From NCBI GenBank assembly GCA_019722365.1, contig JADFUC010001527.1:530001-594000 (forward strand): a stretch of 64,000 nucleotides of DNA. The letters are read 5' to 3'. Both the position numbers and the translations under genes were made by a program. Within the stretch, counting starts at the first letter, position 1. Every line of letters begins with the position of its first letter. The notes below the pieces were generated by a model. That model made no database searches and had not been told where the DNA came from. It saw only the letters and a list, made by a program, of their open reading frames with translations. Below, piece by piece: positions 59,571-64,000 of the stretch. The stretch is from Lithospermum erythrorhizon (lineage: Eukaryota > Streptophyta > Magnoliopsida > Boraginales > Boraginaceae).

Positions 59571-61255
59571 TGAAATAGTGGGAGAGATTCAAGAACCGGA
59601 GATATTGAGAGAGATAGAGAGCGAGATTGCTGGTGGTTGTTAGAAGAAGTAAGTGTTGTCAGAAAATGAGGGAAAAGTGTTGAGGAATTTTTTTTTGGGG
59701 TGTGCAGCTTGTAGGACAGAGGAAGTGAGTTTAGCCATGAACAGGTTGTCTCTCATGTTTCTCTGGAGGCAGAGTTAATAAGATGTGCTGTCGAGCCAAT
59801 TAAAAGACTTATTTTTGTTTCTTTGTTCAACAACAAGAAGAATAATTTTTTCAATTTTGTTTATGGTTATTGTAAAATAATGTTGTAATAATATAAATAT
59901 TATATTTAATTCCATTCAATAGAATTAGTAGATAAGATGAAGAAGCTTATAGTAGTGAGAAAGTAGCTTTTCAGCATATCAAGAATAAACCTAATAATGT
60001 GGGACGAATTTAATGTCCAATCGCCTATACTCTAACACTATCCCTCAAACCCATTGCACTACAAATTTCCATTTAGCCAGAATAATAACACAGACAATAA
60101 ACCATAAATCCATCATACAACGGCCACGAGTCAATCAGAATCAACCCTCCCTCAAATTGGAGCGGAAGACTGACCAACTCAAGCAAACAAACTAACTTGA
60201 AAAGACGCCGTCTCGGAAACCAAACATCAAACATCAAGTTCTATAGTCTAACAAGATCAATGATGACATGAAGCGCGATTTTAGGCTTCATTTGCATGTT
60301 TCAAGCATAGATTATATGGGTTTCAAGCCCTCCTCATGCTTTCTATGATTCATTACAGATTTCAATGGGACACATTTATACGCTTTTTCATATCATTTTT
60401 ATATTCAAAGATAGATTAACTATGAAAATGGTAGAGTAAAATAGAAAATTCATTTTGTGTACAAGTTTAAAGTAATCCTTATACTCTGTATGTAATAAAT
60501 TGCTTTGAGGGGTTGATTTTAAGGACAAATTATGGAGAATTTAGTGCAAATGCTATTAGCCTCATATTTTTAACCTGTTTTAGAGGCTTTATTTATAACT
60601 TTGAAAATTTGGATGAGATGAACATTCAAATATTTATTCTTAAAACTTATTGATTTGTCCCTATAAGTAGACCCAAATACGTTGTTGTAAGATTTGTATA
60701 CATATCATAATCCAATCAATTTATCCTACATTTATTTAAATGCATATATGCGTACACTATTTTTTTCAGAATACTGTGATTACTGAAATGACACTTGGAT
60801 ATTATTCCATACGATACGTCCTGATCACCAGAATGAATGGTCGATTGATTCTTCGGAACATTTGCAAACCTTTTCTCCGCTTTTCAAAATAAATGATGAC
60901 ATAAATTAAAAAATATGAAAATATCTTACGGAGTATTGGGGTATGTAAGACAAAGAATCAGTGAGGACCGAAATTAATTTTATTATAAAAATCAATTTGA
61001 TGATTGCTACGAGATAGTAATGACTTATAAAAAATTAATTGGACGCCAAAAGCTCAAGAATTCTAAGGAGAAATAAGTTTGAGTTTTTAACTTGAACTAT
61101 GAGCATTTAAATGAATTTTATATACTCAACACATTCAACTTCATTAGATTCTAAACGGGCAAAACGAGTCGAGTAAATCGGTTCTAAAATTATTCGATTC
61201 CATAGCTCATCCCTTTAATCGCTTTCCAAATAAAATTTGGTTGAAAATATATGAA
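59571..61255. other. Upstream of the pyruvate kinase relic; no gene seen
   Basis: Contains what would have been the promoter of the pyruvate kinase copy. At 60.0-60.2 kb there is a CpG-containing patch with CTAACACTATCCCTCA and CCTCCCTCAAATTGGAGCG, phrases like those seen near plant copia-element ends. That comparison is from memory and weak. ACGGAGTATTGG at about 60930 resembles a lone MITE end. Confidence 0.35.
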
Positions 61256-61627
61256 TCTATACTATATATAACGCAAGTAGCTGATTGAATTTCATATAAA
61301 ATCAGCCTAAATTAACGTATTTTTATTTCACCCTTCCGATAATTTTTTATTTTATTTTAATTTCATAATAACTTCTTCAATGACGTAACCACCAACAAAG
61401 ATAAATCTCCATAAAACCAGCTTAATTATCTTATAATTATCATCAAGAGAAAATAAAAAGCTTATTTCATAAATTCCTATCTTTTATTTTTTCCTAGCCA
61501 GAATTTTTTTTATCTTTTATTTTTTTTGGGCTTCTTTTTTAAAATTTATTTATTTTTCATTATAATTTAATTTTATATGACTTTAAACAATAAAATAATT
61601 TTCACAAAATTTTGCATATATAACTAG
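61256..61627 (+). mobile_element. Non-autonomous Helitron candidate
   Basis: Starts TCTATACTATATATAACGCA directly after an A and ends in CTAG directly before a T. These are the 5' TC, 3' CTRR and A/T insertion rules of Helitrons. The 372-bp interior is AT-rich and non-coding, with TTTCACCCTTCCG early on. A strong hairpin before the 3' end is not obvious, which lowers confidence. Confidence 0.4.
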
Positions 61628-61915
61628 TGACATTTAAATCCTTGCTCAAGCCGAATTATTCAAATGCCCCTTTCTGCCATTAGTTTTGGTGTTCATTATA
61701 TGGATTTCTTTGTATGTCAAATAACTGAAATTGACATTCGACTATAGAGAAGTTCGATTTCAATGCTCGGAACCTAAAAAATTCCCTTTATTCTTGCTAA
61801 GAAAATCTAACTCGGTAGACTAGTCCATCGTGTTGAATTTAGTTTTAATACCAATTTTATATTTATTGTTTTTGCTGTTGTTAGTGTTTCACTAAATCCT
61901 ACTTAAACCCTTAAT

Positions 61916-63019
61916 ATGTCTGATATTCCTCAAGAAATTGTGACAGAAACAATCAGTAGGCCGTCTGCTGAGCCTCCATGAAGCGAGATGTGTATGTGCT
62001 TATGGTGTGCTCTTATTGATAGCCAAGAATTTATTAAATTGCATATGAAGCAGAATCTTGAATCTGATAGGAAACTGTTTTTGTCTGGCGAAACGCTTCA
62101 GGCAATCGATTTCGACACTATTTTTACTGATAATGTGGCTGAAATTATTAATGTGGATCCCCCGGTGAGGGTCCGCCCTATCGGGATTGAAGTTATAGGG
62201 TGTTGTAATGGGTTTGGTTAGCTTGTATGGGTCTAGGTATAACCGTGAGTCTGTGATAATGATGTGGAACCCTAATACAAGGAAATTCCGAGAGCTGCCT
62301 TGTTTAGGTAAATGTGATCTCAATACCGACTTTGGTTTTGGGTATGATGTTGTTAATGATGATTACAAGGTGGTGAAAATTCAGCCACAGGGGAATGCAC
62401 CATGTTCTTTATTCAAAGTTTATAGCCTGAAGTCGAATTCCTGGAAAAAGATCGTTGTAAACTTGGTGGGGCTTGTGGAGTTTTTGCTGTTGGGGCTTTG
62501 CATTGGGTTGTGGGTAGTAGTATGTTTTCGCCCTTGTAACATATTTTTGCTTTCAATCTTGCAACAGAGAAGTGTCAGTTAGTGCCACAACCCGAGTGTT
62601 ATGTCAGTGAAGAGTCTCATATGGATTTGGCAGTTTTACGAGGGCATCTTTGTTTGTTATTTAGTTTTGAAAGAGAATATGCGGATATATGGATCATGAA
62701 AGATTATGGAGTGAAGGAATCCTGGACTAAGGTAGCATCATTTGTTAATTCTGATTTGTTGAGTTTCGGTTGTCTGTTTCCCATATCATTTTCAAAAAGT
62801 GGAAAGCAAATCCTCCTTAATAAAGATGATGAAGGTTTGATCTGTTATGATCCGGAAGAGAAATCTACTTGGAATGTCAACCTCCAGGGTACTCTTAAGA
62901 AATATCTTCAGTTTGGTGTGTGTTCGGAAAGCCTTGTTCGGCTAAGGAGTTGTGTCCCTACTGATGCTAAAGGGGGAGACCAAGGGCTCAGCAAGAAGAA
63001 GAAAAGTCCGAAGAGGTGA
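61916..63019 (+). pseudogene. F-box protein pseudogene with F-box-associated domain
   Basis: F-box proteins bring substrates to SCF ubiquitin ligases. The start MSDIPQEIVTETISR is a typical F-box beginning, but the F-box is broken within about 60 bases by deletions and a TGA. WCALIDSQEFIKLHMKQ then resumes in another frame. The associated domain follows: SYNRESVI-like MMWNPNTRKFRELP (62255-62300), FGYDVVNDDYKVVKI, FKVYSLKSNSWKKI, then after further frame slips AVGALHW-like DNA. A 145-codon clean stretch follows from 62582, with MDLAVLRGHLCLLFSFE, DIWIMKDYGVKESWTKV and LLNKDDEGLICYDPEE. At least three frameshifts (near 61975, 62210 and 62500) make it a pseudogene. Long intact stretches suggest it died fairly recently. 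Confidence 0.82.
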
Positions 63020-63351
63020 CAACAATCGAAAACACTGCTTATTTCCCTTGCAGTCTACCAAGCCAAGACTTTATCACGCAAGGGAGTGCTTGGAGAAATA
63101 TGATTTAAACTTGTTCTATACCCTGCTAAGATTTAGAGATGTTTTCTTGTTTAACTTCCTATCATCGTACGAGGACCAATTAGACATGTATACATATTAG
63201 TAACAATTTTTTTCATGTCATATGGTGTCAAAGATTTAATATCTTGCGCTTACTTATACAGATAAATTAAAATCTACCATTAAAACTACCTATGCTTATT
63301 ATATATTGCGAAGTAGTTGATTGTGTTTTCACTTTATTCTTGGGTCAATTC

Positions 63352-63638
63352 AGGAACAGCCTCCTCAAGAACACAGGGTACTACTGTATTATCAAACCCC
63401 ACCCCGTGCCCCTTGGGACCTCACTTAGATGTGAGCTCATCAAAAGACATTGGGGCAATGCTCGTGATTATGTATTTAGTTGCAGATATTTTTCCGAGTT
63501 ACATAAAAACCTCCTCTTCCTTTTGCGTGAGTAACTCAAATCCATCTAATAACTTTTCTTTAGTGGCGGCTTCCTGTCAACTGGATTCAAGTTGGTTCTT
63601 TAATTGTTCGCGAGGACTCAGAGTGGTGATGGTGGAGG
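63352..63638 (+). other. Exon-like open stretch of unknown identity
   Basis: Bounded by a TTCAG acceptor-like and an AG|GTATGT donor-like sequence, and fully open in one frame (SSKDIGAML, VADIFPSYIKTSSSFC, VAASCQLDSSWF). I do not recognise the product. A GACAG acceptor-like site follows at about 63951, but no clean frame joins across it. It may be part of a gene running off the right edge, or part of the 3' region of the F-box copy. Confidence 0.2.
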
Positions 63639-64000
63639 TATGTCTTTATGCTATTATGTCTACCTGCATGCCACTTGTCTCTTCCTTCTCTTTCTGGTCA
63701 CAATGTTAAACTATGATACATTGCAAAGCTTTAATGTTCTAGTCAATTACACTTCAATTGAAAAATATGTCTGCATCCTATTTCTAATTTTATGGAAAAT
63801 GATGACCGGAATACCTTTTGGTTAACTGTCATTAACCTGTTTCACTAATTACTATTGTGTGATCTCTTCATATCGAGACATTTTAAATCCAAATATCTAA
63901 CTCTTTCCGACAACTTTCTTCAAAGATGAGATTTGTTATTTTGTCATGACAGATGTGATTGATTCGGAAAATGGTGATGAAGTTTCATTGAACATTAGTG

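Noticed and set aside
1..64000. CRISPR arrays, operons, bacterial defence systems or giant-virus insertions
   Set aside because: No regular short repeats with unique spacers, no gene clusters without introns and no viral hallmark genes. The window is ordinary plant nuclear DNA in these respects.

Overview
This is a nuclear segment from a flowering plant, most likely a eudicot. The protein families are plant-specific or plant-typical: a NAC transcription factor, a plastid PPR-SMR protein, a RING ligase of the RF298/MIND1 group, NRT1/PTR (NPF) and plastid pyruvate kinase relics. Genes are split by AT-rich GT-AG introns, and intergenic DNA is AT-rich and full of transposon remains. The species cannot be named from the sequence alone.

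Only three loci look intact. They are a two-exon RING-type E3 ligase (4986-7670, +), a four-exon NAC gene (11079-12565, -) and an intronless PPR-SMR gene closely resembling Arabidopsis SOT1/At5g46580 (31047-33185, +). At the left edge lie the first two exons of an EYES ABSENT (EYA) phosphatase homologue on the minus strand (78-558). What looks like a damaged piece of its third exon sits next to them on the opposite strand, so this copy is probably broken.

The other recognisable coding material is dead. A fragment of mitochondrial atp9 is inserted near 13.5 kb. An Ac-type hAT transposase relic lies at 26.7-28.2 kb, with a second transposon-type reading frame behind it. The right-hand 14 kb holds three consecutive decayed genes that still show much of their structure: an NPF7-type transporter (50398-53457, +), a plastidial pyruvate kinase (54228-59570, -) and an F-box gene (61916-63019, +). 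This run of dead genes looks like a paralogous block that is losing its genes, although that is inference.

Between the genes are at least five Stowaway-like MITEs with CTCC-type terminal repeats, four of them related in pairs or groups. There are Helitron-like AT-rich repeats near 22, 47 and 61 kb, and a pair of roughly 240-320 bp inverted repeats 5 kb apart. A pair of degenerate direct repeats, possibly LTR remnants, lies at 19.3 and 21.4 kb, and a tRNA-like SINE candidate at 30.5-30.7 kb. Two arrays of one diverged unit of about 100 bp lie 25 kb apart (23.2 and 48.2 kb). A 165-bp tandem repeat occurs at 49.2 kb and a perfect 24-bp inverted repeat at 42.95 kb. The stretches 33.2-37.9 kb and 38.2-45.9 kb contain no gene I can support.

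The surviving genes do not form a pathway. They act in ubiquitin transfer, transcription and plastid rRNA maturation respectively. I found no convincing undescribed biological system. The most unusual items are the paired 100-bp arrays, the inverted EYA exon and the run of three dead genes.
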